DNA from: Candidatus Bathyarchaeia archaeon
GTDB lineage: Archaea > Thermoproteota > Bathyarchaeia > Bathyarchaeales > Bathycorpusculaceae
DNA: 64,000 nucleotides
Direction of reading: 5' to 3'
Assembly: GCA_038880555.1 (NCBI GenBank)
Contig: JAVZRN010000003.1
Span: 62,001 to 126,000 of the forward strand
How positions within the stretch are numbered: the stretch's first letter is position 1; every line of letters starts with the position of its first letter. Positions 51,766-60,708 of this stretch are shown one piece after another. The notes beneath the pieces are model-generated. The model ran no database searches. It was not told the DNA's origin and saw only the letters and a program-made list of their open reading frames with translations. The position numbers and the translations under genes were made by a program.

Positions 51766-54348
51766 TTATTTTGCCGCATGTTTTAGCATTTTTCTATTGA
51801 CGTATATATTGTAAGCCACTAGAATTATGCAGATTATGACTATAACTATTAGTGCTGTTACCAGTGTTTGTGTCAACCCTAGTTGTTCGGCGGCGGCCGC
51901 TGCAGGAGGAGCGGCTGTTACTGCCAAGGCTGTTGAGGCGTAGCTGTCGTAGTAGCTTTTACTCCCGCCAAATACGACAGATATGATATATCTGCCTTCC
52001 TTCTGCGGCGTCCAAACTATGCTGAATATTCCGTCGCTGAGCGGGTCTGTTGTTGCGTTACCTACGTAAATGACTTCGCCGCTTTCATGGGTTGCCCATA
52101 CCTCAACGGTTACGCCCTTGACTTTTTCAGGCATCTTTTTCTGCATGACGAGGTATTCCATCCAAGCGCTCATATCTTCATCGGCTACACAGGGCGTATC
52201 TTTAACAGCTGGGGATTGATCTGTAACCGTGCCTTTTATCAACACACTTGAACCCGCTGGTACAACATCATTCTTGATTTCGACTGTAATTTTTGTAAGT
52301 CCCTTCCCGAAGCAGTATATTTGATTGTCGTATGAGTTGAGATCTATTAGGTAACCGTCGGCTACTACCGGGTTGTTGCCCCAGAAGCTTATCTTCCATA
52401 ACTCATTGCCAGTGTCGGCGTCTATGCAGCGGAGCTTGCCTCCCGGCCATAGAATTGGGCCTGGCGAGTGCTCGTTGGTGTACAGGTAAACTTTTTTGTC
52501 AGCAATGAAGCCTAACACGGCGGTGCATCTCGGCCAGTAGCCTTCAAGACCTAGGTTTTCAGTTTCATAAGTCCATAGGCGCTGACCGGTTTTGATGTCA
52601 TAACAGTAGACAGTACCACCGCCACCTATCGAGTCGGCTGAATAAAGCCTGCCATAGGCTATAGCCGAACTTACGCCGTACATATGCAGATCAGTTTCAG
52701 ATGCGCTTGGACCCCAAATGAGATTACCATTCGTAATGTTATAGCACCACCATTGCCTAGTTTCTTTAGCCCATATGAAGTAGACGCCGTCGCCAACAGG
52801 CCCTATCGAAAGTGTCAGATTTCCTGCTGGCCAGGTTCTCACTTTGGTCCATTTGACGACACCTAGGGTATTTTTGTCTAAGCTTATTACACAATCCGTG
52901 AAATTTGGCGGCGTTCCCATGAACATTCCAAGCATAGCGCCTGCCGTTGAGAATAGCATGGTTTTTGTTGACCAGTCGATTCCTCGGAAGGATACGCCTG
53001 GAGGCAAGTTTAGCGTTACATTGTCTATATATCCTGTGGATGCGGGGATTACTTCGCCGAGAGGTGGCCTCCATAGCCAGTACCAGTTGTTGGCGAGGAA
53101 TGGGTTAGCGGTTATGGGGTTGTTTTGGATGCAGTGGGTTGAGTTCCAAATTGCCAGCCATGAATTGTTGGGGCCAAGCTCAAAGATCAGAATGTTGCCC
53201 TTCTCATCCACGACAGTTTGCGAAGCGCCAAATACTGCGCCCGTTGATGGCACTCCTTCAATGGTACATATCCAGTTTCCAGTCCAAGCGTCATACAAAG
53301 ACCAGTAGTTAGTAGTGGCGAAGGTTTCAGGATCCATAACAGACCAAGTTGACCATAAATATGCGATGATTCCATGCTGGTTTGGCGACTCATAATCAAG
53401 CAGCTGTGCAAAGCTTATTTGTGGATAATTCATTCCAAGGAAGCCGAAGGCGGGACCCTGCTTTGGACCAGTGCCGTTACGCCACCAAATCTCTTCGCCA
53501 GTGCGTACATCTATACAGTAGAATCCATACCGCGGCTGGGTTGGCACATTGTAGTAAAGTCTGCCCAAAATCACTGGAGGCCCGCCCATAAAGCCACCCC
53601 AGTAGCTTTCATAGCTTAGGCCAGTGTAGTATCCTAGATCGTTGTATTCTCCACCTACTATGCCTCCGAAGGTTATGGGCCTGGTCCAGACTATGTGGGC
53701 GGTTTCAGGAGCCTTAGTATAGTAATTGACGTTCCGCGACATTCCCGCCCCAAGATAGCTTCCAGCTATTTGTCCCCAGCCTAAGTTTTCTTGGCTTATT
53801 GGTCTTTTCCAGTAGCCTACCGGAAGTGGCGGCGGAGTGTATTCTGGTATTGGTGTTTCTTGAACTGTAACCTCAACCACCCTGCTGTAGCTCTCCAAGT
53901 ATATGTCGCCTATGAACAGGTTTGCAAACGCCCAGAAGCCTATCCAACCCTCTGGCGGCGGATTTTTGCCTTCCAGGACTTGTTCTGGGAAGTGAAGTTG
54001 AAACTTGTACGTGCCTGTTTGGGTTGGCGTGTAGCGGTCAAATATGCAGCCAACAGGGTCAGACGTATACGTCTTGATTTCCTGCGTATTATCCGGCTTA
54101 GTGATGATCAACTCCATTGTCCATCGATCCCCATATTTACCACTGGCCGTAGGCGGATACTTATCCATGAAACCAAAAACATAAAGCGACTGTCCTTTGC
54201 CTATTGGACTTGGAAACACCTCTAGATAGGCATAGGTAGGAATCCTCCAAGGCGGTGTATGGGCGCCGACAACACCAAAGCCTGACAACAACATAACAGC
54301 CGCAAGCACCAAAGTTGGCAAAAGAATCTTTCTAGACCTCTTCACCAT
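51766..54348 (-). CDS. Anchored PQQ-like beta-propeller surface protein B
   Basis: ATG 54348 (MVKRSRKILLPTL) follows GGGGTG; a TTG four codons upstream is less likely. A signal peptide (about 5-29), a beta-sandwich (PIGKGQSLYVFGFMDKYPPT), propeller blades (DVRTGEEIWWRNGTG, DIKTGQRLWTYETENLG and DADTGNELWKISFWGNN) and a C-terminal beta domain with an anchor (VTALIVIVIICIILVAYNIY) are visible. The first 137 residues and upstream promoter are identical in DNA to protein C at 54613, so gene conversion or recent duplication is evident. Role: surface binding protein. Confidence 0.85.
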   Translation of the reverse strand: MVKRSRKILLPTLVLAAVMLLSGFGVVGAHTPPWRIPTYAYLEVFPSPIGKGQSLYVFGFMDKYPPTASGKYGDRWTMELIITKPDNTQEIKTYTSDPVGCIFDRYTPTQTGTYKFQLHFPEQVLEGKNPPPEGWIGFWAFANLFIGDIYLESYSRVVEVTVQETPIPEYTPPPLPVGYWKRPISQENLGWGQIAGSYLGAGMSRNVNYYTKAPETAHIVWTRPITFGGIVGGEYNDLGYYTGLSYESYWGGFMGGPPVILGRLYYNVPTQPRYGFYCIDVRTGEEIWWRNGTGPKQGPAFGFLGMNYPQISFAQLLDYESPNQHGIIAYLWSTWSVMDPETFATTNYWSLYDAWTGNWICTIEGVPSTGAVFGASQTVVDEKGNILIFELGPNNSWLAIWNSTHCIQNNPITANPFLANNWYWLWRPPLGEVIPASTGYIDNVTLNLPPGVSFRGIDWSTKTMLFSTAGAMLGMFMGTPPNFTDCVISLDKNTLGVVKWTKVRTWPAGNLTLSIGPVGDGVYFIWAKETRQWWCYNITNGNLIWGPSASETDLHMYGVSSAIAYGRLYSADSIGGGGTVYCYDIKTGQRLWTYETENLGLEGYWPRCTAVLGFIADKKVYLYTNEHSPGPILWPGGKLRCIDADTGNELWKISFWGNNPVVADGYLIDLNSYDNQIYCFGKGLTKITVEIKNDVVPAGSSVLIKGTVTDQSPAVKDTPCVADEDMSAWMEYLVMQKKMPEKVKGVTVEVWATHESGEVIYVGNATTDPLSDGIFSIVWTPQKEGRYIISVVFGGSKSYYDSYASTALAVTAAPPAAAAAEQLGLTQTLVTALIVIVIICIILVAYNIYVNRKMLKHAAK

Positions 54349-54392
54349 TAAACACCCCAAACCAAATATAAATGCGTCTCTTTATAAAACTT
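53954..54392. repeat. 439-base direct repeat, copy 1 (5' end and promoter of propeller B)
   Basis: By eye every base matches 56762-57200. The block covers the promoter, start codon, signal peptide and first domain of the minus-strand gene. Similarity drops sharply on both sides. Confidence 0.85.
54366..54392 (-). promoter_or_regulatory. Promoter of propeller B (duplicated upstream of propeller C)
   Basis: On the minus strand TTTTATAAAG lies about 35-43 bases before the ATG at 54348, followed by TTTATATTTGG. The same sequence lies at 57174-57200 before ATG 57156. Confidence 0.5.
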
Positions 54393-54612
54393 ATGAACGC
54401 CGCTTGACGTATACAACTTATATTAGGACGCAACCACGCGGACGCCGCTATTTCGCGTTTCCGTTCGACAAAAGGCTAAGTTTTAATTGGTGTGGATAGT
54501 TTTCTGTGTAAATTATGAGTTCTTTCACCTTTCTTTTTTCCTTGGCGCGCCGGGGCGCTCTCCATTAAATATATAAAAAGAGGGGGTTGGAGACTTAGCC
54601 TTCTTCCTTGAG

Positions 54613-57156
54613 CTACTTTCGTTTTCTGAGCAGGTAAAGGTTAGCTGCGCCTATAACTATTGCTATAGCAACAAGCACTGTCAAAACGATGTTCCAAGGC
54701 TGCAAGGCTTCAACTGTGGCAGCCGCGGTAGGGGCGACTGATGTTACGCCTATGGCTGTTGAGGCGTAACTGTCCCAGTAGCTTTTGCTTCCTGCGAAAA
54801 CGGCTGTTATTATGTATGTTCCTTCATTTGGAGGCGTCCATAAGAGGCGGAAGATGCCGCCGTTAAGCGGATCTGTAGTGGCTGTACCAATCATTGTTGT
54901 CTCACCTGTTTCGCTTATGGCGTAAACCTCAACAGGCACACCCCTAACAGTCCCAGGCATAGACTTCTGCATCACCAAATACTCCATCCAACCACTCATA
55001 TCCTCATCAGCCACCGCAGGCGTACCCTTAGCAGCTGGAGACAAGTCTAAGACTCTGCCTTCGATGAGGACGCTCGAGCCTTTAGAGACAACCTTTGGCA
55101 GGGCGGAAAGCTCTATTGCTGTCTGTCCTTTTCCGAAGCAGTATATTCGGTTGTCGTAGGCGTTGAGGTCTACTAAGTAGCCGTCAGCCACAATAGGTCC
55201 ATTACCCCAGAAGCTTATCTTCCATAATTCTGTGCCGTTATCTGCATCTATGCAGCGGAGTTTGGCACCGGCCCATAGAGTAGGCCCAGGCGAGTGCTCG
55301 TTAGTGTAGAGGTAAAGCTTTTTGTCTGCAATATGGCCTAATATGGCGGTGCATCTCGGCCAGTAGCCTCCTAAGCCTAGGTTTTCAGTTTCATAAGTCC
55401 ATAGGCGCTGTCCGGTTTTAACATCATAGCAGTAAACTGTTCCGCCACCTCCTACGGAGTCGGCGCTGTACAGTCGACCATAGGCTATTGCTGCACTCAC
55501 GCCATACATGTGCAAGTCGGTTTCAGACTCGGTTGGACCCCACAGTAAACTGCCGTTTTCAAGGCTGTAACCCCACCATTGCCTTGTTTCTTTTGATCTC
55601 ATGGTGAATACTCCATCTTGAAGGCTTACCGGACCTACGGATAATGTTAGGTTACCTGGCGGTGGCGAATAGCTTTTGAGCCAAAGCTTTTCGCCTTCAT
55701 GTCCGGGTCTCGTATCTAAACACCACATGGTGTATGGGGGTGTACCAAATTGTCCTAGAGCAGCCAAACCTGATGTGCCGAGTATTCTGTCTTCTAAAAC
55801 TGCGACGATGGAGCCTGTTATCCCTTCGGGTAGAGTCACATTCCATGAGTAGCCCTTTGAGCCATCAATTGTTCCGCCGAGCCTCGGCCTCCACATCCAG
55901 TATTCGTTAATATCCCAGACTCCTGGTGTTCCAAGGTCCTTTTGCGCTTCCCAAATGGCTCTGCTTGAGTTCCAAAGTGCTAACCAGCCCTTCGCCGCAT
56001 TAAGTTGGTATATTAAAATGCTTCCATCTTTACCTAGAACCGTTGTGCCAGAAGGCACGTTGATTATGTTGCATATCCAGTTTCCAGTGAATGCATCATA
56101 CATTTGCCAAACATTGCCGTATGCTGCTGGAACCGTTGGAATAGTGCTGTATGTCGCCCACAGATAGGCAAGGATTCCATGCTGGTTAGGGGACTCATAA
56201 TCAAGCAATTGACCAAATCTAAGTTGTGGATAGAATTCTTTGAAGAACCAAATCTCGTAGAGTATTGGTCCAGTGCTGTTATGCCACCATATTTCTTCGC
56301 CGGTTCGCAGATCTACGCAGTACCATCCATATCTTGGTGGGGCTGGAGTGTTGTAATATAGCCTCCCCAACATGACAACCGGCGGGGTCCAATAAGACTC
56401 GTATGAAATGCCCGTGTAATAGCCTAAATCATCAAATTGCCCTTCCACAATGCCTCCGAAGGTTATGGGCCGCGTCCAAACTATGTGAGCGGATTCAGGT
56501 CCTTTACTGTAGGGATTAACTCTGGTTCCATAAGGATATTTAACCCATCCTAGTCCAAGCCAATTGCCCGTTAATTGTCCCCATCCTAGGTTTTCTTGGC
56601 TTATGGGTCTGGTCCAGTAGCTTTTTGGCAATGGTGGGGGTGCGTATTCTGGGATGGGTTCTTCTTGAACTGTGACGGAAACGATAGCACTATAACTCTC
56701 TAAGAAAGTGTCATTGATAAACAGTAGATTCAACTGAAAACCTGGAGCATAGCCAGGAGGCGGCGGCGGATTTTTGCCTTCCAGGACTTGTTCTGGGAAG
56801 TGAAGTTGAAACTTGTACGTGCCTGTTTGGGTTGGCGTGTAGCGGTCAAATATGCAGCCAACAGGGTCAGACGTATACGTCTTGATTTCCTGCGTATTAT
56901 CCGGCTTAGTGATGATCAACTCCATTGTCCATCGATCCCCATATTTACCACTGGCCGTAGGCGGATACTTATCCATGAAACCAAAAACATAAAGCGACTG
57001 TCCTTTGCCTATTGGACTTGGAAACACCTCTAGATAGGCATAGGTAGGAATCCTCCAAGGCGGTGTATGGGCGCCGACAACACCAAAGCCTGACAACAAC
57101 ATAACAGCCGCAAGCACCAAAGTTGGCAAAAGAATCTTTCTAGACCTCTTCACCAT
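54613..57156 (-). CDS. Anchored PQQ-like beta-propeller surface protein C
   Basis: Layout as in protein B: signal peptide, N-terminal beta-sandwich, propeller (DLRTGEEIWWHNSTG, DVKTGQRLWTYETENLG and DADNGTELWKISFWGNG), C-terminal beta-sandwich (TIMIGTATTDPLNG-like) and anchor ending in LLRKRK. Outside the identical first 137 residues it differs from B in many positions, with scattered conserved stretches. The ATG at 57156 is shared with B. Tandem B and C suggest expanded surface variation. Confidence 0.85.
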   Translation of the reverse strand: MVKRSRKILLPTLVLAAVMLLSGFGVVGAHTPPWRIPTYAYLEVFPSPIGKGQSLYVFGFMDKYPPTASGKYGDRWTMELIITKPDNTQEIKTYTSDPVGCIFDRYTPTQTGTYKFQLHFPEQVLEGKNPPPPPGYAPGFQLNLLFINDTFLESYSAIVSVTVQEEPIPEYAPPPLPKSYWTRPISQENLGWGQLTGNWLGLGWVKYPYGTRVNPYSKGPESAHIVWTRPITFGGIVEGQFDDLGYYTGISYESYWTPPVVMLGRLYYNTPAPPRYGWYCVDLRTGEEIWWHNSTGPILYEIWFFKEFYPQLRFGQLLDYESPNQHGILAYLWATYSTIPTVPAAYGNVWQMYDAFTGNWICNIINVPSGTTVLGKDGSILIYQLNAAKGWLALWNSSRAIWEAQKDLGTPGVWDINEYWMWRPRLGGTIDGSKGYSWNVTLPEGITGSIVAVLEDRILGTSGLAALGQFGTPPYTMWCLDTRPGHEGEKLWLKSYSPPPGNLTLSVGPVSLQDGVFTMRSKETRQWWGYSLENGSLLWGPTESETDLHMYGVSAAIAYGRLYSADSVGGGGTVYCYDVKTGQRLWTYETENLGLGGYWPRCTAILGHIADKKLYLYTNEHSPGPTLWAGAKLRCIDADNGTELWKISFWGNGPIVADGYLVDLNAYDNRIYCFGKGQTAIELSALPKVVSKGSSVLIEGRVLDLSPAAKGTPAVADEDMSGWMEYLVMQKSMPGTVRGVPVEVYAISETGETTMIGTATTDPLNGGIFRLLWTPPNEGTYIITAVFAGSKSYWDSYASTAIGVTSVAPTAAATVEALQPWNIVLTVLVAIAIVIGAANLYLLRKRK

Positions 57157-57200
57157 TAAACACCCCAAACCAAATATAAATGCGTCTCTTTATAAAACTT
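56762..57200. repeat. 439-base direct repeat, copy 2 (5' end and promoter of propeller C)
   Basis: Identical by eye to 53954-54392, offset 2808 bases, which is the tandem gene spacing. Confidence 0.85.
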
Positions 57201-57378
57201 TCAGATTATGCATGTATGATAAAATAAAACTCAGCAGTTTCCAACGGATGAAATATTGGAATGGTTCTTATAAACTAAAATTAGCCATGCCTAATTATCG
57301 AATCTCTGTATAGATTCTTAATCACAATGAGAAAATTTTTATTTTTATTTTCAGAATTAAGGCTGAGAGGGGTTTTGA

Positions 57379-58368
57379 ATGGCTGAAAGGCAGAAATCAA
57401 CAATTCTAAGCAGCACAGTTTTTAGGATTACTCTACTTGCGGTTGTACTCTCCTATTTTGCTGTCAGCTGCTATTGGATGCAAGTGACCTACCGATGGAG
57501 CCTTAGCATAATAGAGGAGTTAGCAATGTACCAGAGGATCATAAAGGAACCTTGGTGGCTTATTCTCTTCTACTCAAGTGAATTAGGAGGTTCCATGGGT
57601 ATAGTATTCCGCTTTATAGCAGCAATATTTGCACTTTATTCTGCTATCGTATTTCTGAAAGAGGGTGAGAAAGCATTACCAAAAATTAAAGGTAAAGCCG
57701 CAGCGGCAATACTCTTCGAGGGACTTTATTATATGACGTATGTTCCAACAGTGATCTTGGGATTTGCCTATACACTCGCAGCACCCCAAAAATTATGGTA
57801 TTTCGAGCCCTCACCACCATGGATAATCACTTTCATGATCGCGGGCGTTTCGTGTCTAATGATGGTTGCTATTACAATGCCATGCCTATTTAAACTGAGG
57901 GCAGCAATCACCAAGGGCAATACGGAGAAAGTTATCAGGTGGAGTTCAATAACGGGGCTTTCATACCTTTTCGTAACTTTCTGGCTTAACTATTCTATTG
58001 CGTGGGCTATGACCCTAGTATATTGGCCGGAGAGAGCCCAGCCTGGGATAGAAATAATATATAGGCCACATAACACGCTAAGCTTTACAATCACTGTCAT
58101 AGGACTGCTGTTAATATCGCTGATAGGCCTTAAAACCCTAATGCCAGCAATAAAGGGGCAAATACAGGAAGTTAACCTAAGACGCTTGGGGGCTGTTATG
58201 TTAGCCGTGGGAGCCTATTTCATTACCCAACTGTTAATATATTATTCTATAGGAGGATATTATTCTGAGCCAACAACATGGATGGAACTTTCATCGCCTT
58301 TTCATAATCCCGACTTCTGGTGCTTTTCGTTCATACTCCCAGGATTGTATTTGACGTCCAAAGGATAA
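57379..58368 (+). CDS. Multi-pass membrane protein, unknown function
   Basis: The 329 residues hold about eight membrane helices. GAGAGGGG upstream supports ATG 57379. Loops contain VTYRWSLSIIEELAMYQRII and RAQPGIEIIYRPHNTLSFTI. No catalytic or transporter motif is recognised. It is followed by a secreted protein gene in the same direction after 120 bases. Confidence 0.55.
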   Translation: MAERQKSTILSSTVFRITLLAVVLSYFAVSCYWMQVTYRWSLSIIEELAMYQRIIKEPWWLILFYSSELGGSMGIVFRFIAAIFALYSAIVFLKEGEKALPKIKGKAAAAILFEGLYYMTYVPTVILGFAYTLAAPQKLWYFEPSPPWIITFMIAGVSCLMMVAITMPCLFKLRAAITKGNTEKVIRWSSITGLSYLFVTFWLNYSIAWAMTLVYWPERAQPGIEIIYRPHNTLSFTITVIGLLLISLIGLKTLMPAIKGQIQEVNLRRLGAVMLAVGAYFITQLLIYYSIGGYYSEPTTWMELSSPFHNPDFWCFSFILPGLYLTSKG

Positions 58369-58491
58369 ACAACTTTTCTATCTTTTTTATAAAAAAAGCG
58401 AATTATACCCGCTAAAAATTCGGCTATTAGCGCATACGCAACAAAGAACCGTGTTCGAAATTTTCCGTTGGTAAAGCTACAGAATGTTTAA

Positions 58492-59280
58492 ATGGTTGAC
58501 TTTTCAAGGTTAGTTTGTGAAATTATCTTGATAGGTTTAATGATAGCTAGGTATACGGTGTTATGTCTGCTGATTATGTGCGTTTCTTCCTATTTGGTTA
58601 TGAGTCAACAAGTGTTGGCAGGCGTCTCTCCCGGCGACTCATTCACTTATGAGTTCTCTGCCTCATGGATTTCCAGCGACCCTAACATTACTCCCCCTGC
58701 CGAGCTATATAGCCTAAATGAGACTAATCTTATACGCGTCGCGGTTAAAGAGGTTGGAGGTCCCGTGATAGTTATGAACATCACCAGATACTTCAAAAAT
58801 GGGACGTCAGTTACAACTCAGACATTTGTTAACATATTAAGCGGTGACGGCGACGGATTCGGCTTATTTATTGCTCCAAACCTTAATGCGGGTTCTGTTG
58901 CCTATCCATACGCCCTCATGAATGAGTCTACAACAGCGAACGCTATTCCATTAAAGGAATTAACAGTCAAAAACTATCCCTTTGGCGAGAGGGAAGTCCT
59001 TCATGCAATTGTAAATCAAACAGGTTCATCTGAATATGTCCGCATATCCCACGACATCTACTTCGATAGAAAAACTGGTGTGATGCTGGAGTGGTATATT
59101 GAGCAGATCCCATACACAACTCCAACAGCTAAAGTTGTGTTGACTTGGAAAATCAAAGATTTTAACGTTAAAGAAATAGCTTCAATCAGTCATCAAGAGC
59201 AGTGGCAGCAAACCATAATAATAATTGCCCTAGTCGCGATTATTGTTTTACTTATTTACTTGCGAAGACGTAAAAAATAA
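58492..59280 (+). CDS. Secreted protein with C-terminal anchor, unknown function
   Basis: The frame has 262 residues. A hydrophobic N-terminus serves as signal sequence (ATG 58540 inside it is a reasonable alternative start). A beta-rich domain begins GVSPGDSFTYEFSASWISSD and includes VIVMNITRYFKNGTSVTTQT. A membrane helix and RRRKK end it. The opening is common in archaeal surface proteins of this layout; the ligand is unknown. The gene lies just before the polyferredoxin gene. Confidence 0.6.
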   Translation: MVDFSRLVCEIILIGLMIARYTVLCLLIMCVSSYLVMSQQVLAGVSPGDSFTYEFSASWISSDPNITPPAELYSLNETNLIRVAVKEVGGPVIVMNITRYFKNGTSVTTQTFVNILSGDGDGFGLFIAPNLNAGSVAYPYALMNESTTANAIPLKELTVKNYPFGEREVLHAIVNQTGSSEYVRISHDIYFDRKTGVMLEWYIEQIPYTTPTAKVVLTWKIKDFNVKEIASISHQEQWQQTIIIIALVAIIVLLIYLRRRKK

Positions 59281-59383
59281 CACTAGTTTTAAACATGGTT
59301 AAGGTTTAGCTAGAGGCTTTTAATTTAGGAAAGATTAAAATTAACAAGCTGGGTAATCATTTTGTCATTTGTCTGGTAATTCA

Positions 59384-60532
59384 ATGGAAGCTGATCTGAG
59401 TGCGATGATCTCAAGCAAAAAGTTTATCCGATATATGAGGTGGACAGTTAAGGCTGTTTTCCTCCTTCTTTTCGTAGCACCGTTACCTTTCCTTTTAAGG
59501 GGGCAACTGATTGAGGTGAAAAGTTTCTTTTCAACAAAAACTTTTACAATGGTACCAATCACTCAGTCACCTGACAGCATATGGTTAAGCTATTACGGTA
59601 ACGTAAACCCTGGACTATGGATTTTAGAACCCTTCGGCGGTTTACAGGTTCTGCTCACAGGTCATGTTGAAACTCGTCTTTTAGTTCCAACAGTTATCGC
59701 TATCCTAATTTTTGTCGCAGTCATCATTCTTTTAGGGAATGTCTTTTGCAGCTGGATATGTCCCCTGGGCACCTTAATAGATTGTTTCGACATGTTTTTG
59801 GGAAAATTTTTTCCAAAAACTGAAGCTAAAAGAGAAAAGAGACGCACACAATCAAAACAGAACAAAAAAGGGGGAAAAACTCGCGAAGCATGTTTAACAT
59901 GCCCATTACACATGAAACTTGTAGGTAAAAACAAGGTTTTAGCGCAAGGAATTATGGCATCATCTTTTATTGCAACAATTTTTTTAAGGTATCCCGCTTT
60001 TTGCGTCGTTTGCCCTATAGGAATAGTTTCAAGGGGTATGATACATCTGAAAAGCATTAAAACAGCGTTAGCTGTTAAAGGAAAACAGCTGATACTATGG
60101 CTTGAAATGTTTGCAATTCCAGTTATAGCCATACTATTAAGCTTGAAAGAGAGAAGATACTGGTGCCGGAAGCTATGCCCTGTTGGAGTTTTTCTGGGAT
60201 CAATCGGCCTCCTTAATCCATTTTTCAAACCTAGGGTAGAAGAAAACAAATGCGTCATGTATGGTTGTCCCGAGAACTGTAAGGATTATTCAATGGATTA
60301 TTGCGTTATCTGTCGCTTGGCTGATGCTAAGAAATGTGAAAAAGTCTGTCCGGTTGACATCAATCTCTTTGATCACGGTTCACTTGCCAACTGTACGAAA
60401 TGCCTAGAATGCTACGTGGCATGCGATTATAATGCCATCACCGTTGACTTTTTAGGTAAATCTGAGATTTTCTCTATCGTCAATCAATTTTACAATAAAG
60501 CACGTTGCTTTTTAAAGAGAAGGTTTGGTTAA
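59384..60532 (+). CDS. NapH/CcoG-like polyferredoxin membrane protein
   Basis: From ATG 59384 (TTG 59369 possible) it has 382 residues with several membrane helices. Cys motifs are FCSWICPLGTLIDCF, CLTCPLHM, FCVVCPIGIVSRGM and RKLCPVGVFLGSI, then soluble [4Fe-4S] sites NKCVMYGCPENCKD, YCVICRLADAKKCEKVCPVD and NCTKCLECYVACDY. This is the arrangement of NapH/NosR-like electron-transfer proteins, which pass electrons from quinol or ferredoxin across the membrane. No terminal reductase is nearby, so the partner is not known. Confidence 0.8.
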   Translation: MEADLSAMISSKKFIRYMRWTVKAVFLLLFVAPLPFLLRGQLIEVKSFFSTKTFTMVPITQSPDSIWLSYYGNVNPGLWILEPFGGLQVLLTGHVETRLLVPTVIAILIFVAVIILLGNVFCSWICPLGTLIDCFDMFLGKFFPKTEAKREKRRTQSKQNKKGGKTREACLTCPLHMKLVGKNKVLAQGIMASSFIATIFLRYPAFCVVCPIGIVSRGMIHLKSIKTALAVKGKQLILWLEMFAIPVIAILLSLKERRYWCRKLCPVGVFLGSIGLLNPFFKPRVEENKCVMYGCPENCKDYSMDYCVICRLADAKKCEKVCPVDINLFDHGSLANCTKCLECYVACDYNAITVDFLGKSEIFSIVNQFYNKARCFLKRRFG

Positions 60533-60663
60533 AATCACTTGGGTAATGCGTCAAATTAAGATAATCTGCGTAACCTGGCTTATGATATTCGCATTAACTA
60601 AAAGATTTCTTGAAGATGAAACGCGCGGACTGGATATTGGCTGAATACTTACATATACTAAAA

Positions 60664-60675
60664 GCTATATAAAGG
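60664..60675 (+). promoter_or_regulatory. TATA box for the B12-radical SAM gene at 60709
   Basis: GCTATATAAAGG lies about 35-45 bases before ATG 60709, fitting a short-leader archaeal transcript. Confidence 0.45.
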
Positions 60676-60708
60676 CTGAACGCTAGTGTTTTTGGAAGGC
60701 TTTCAGAG

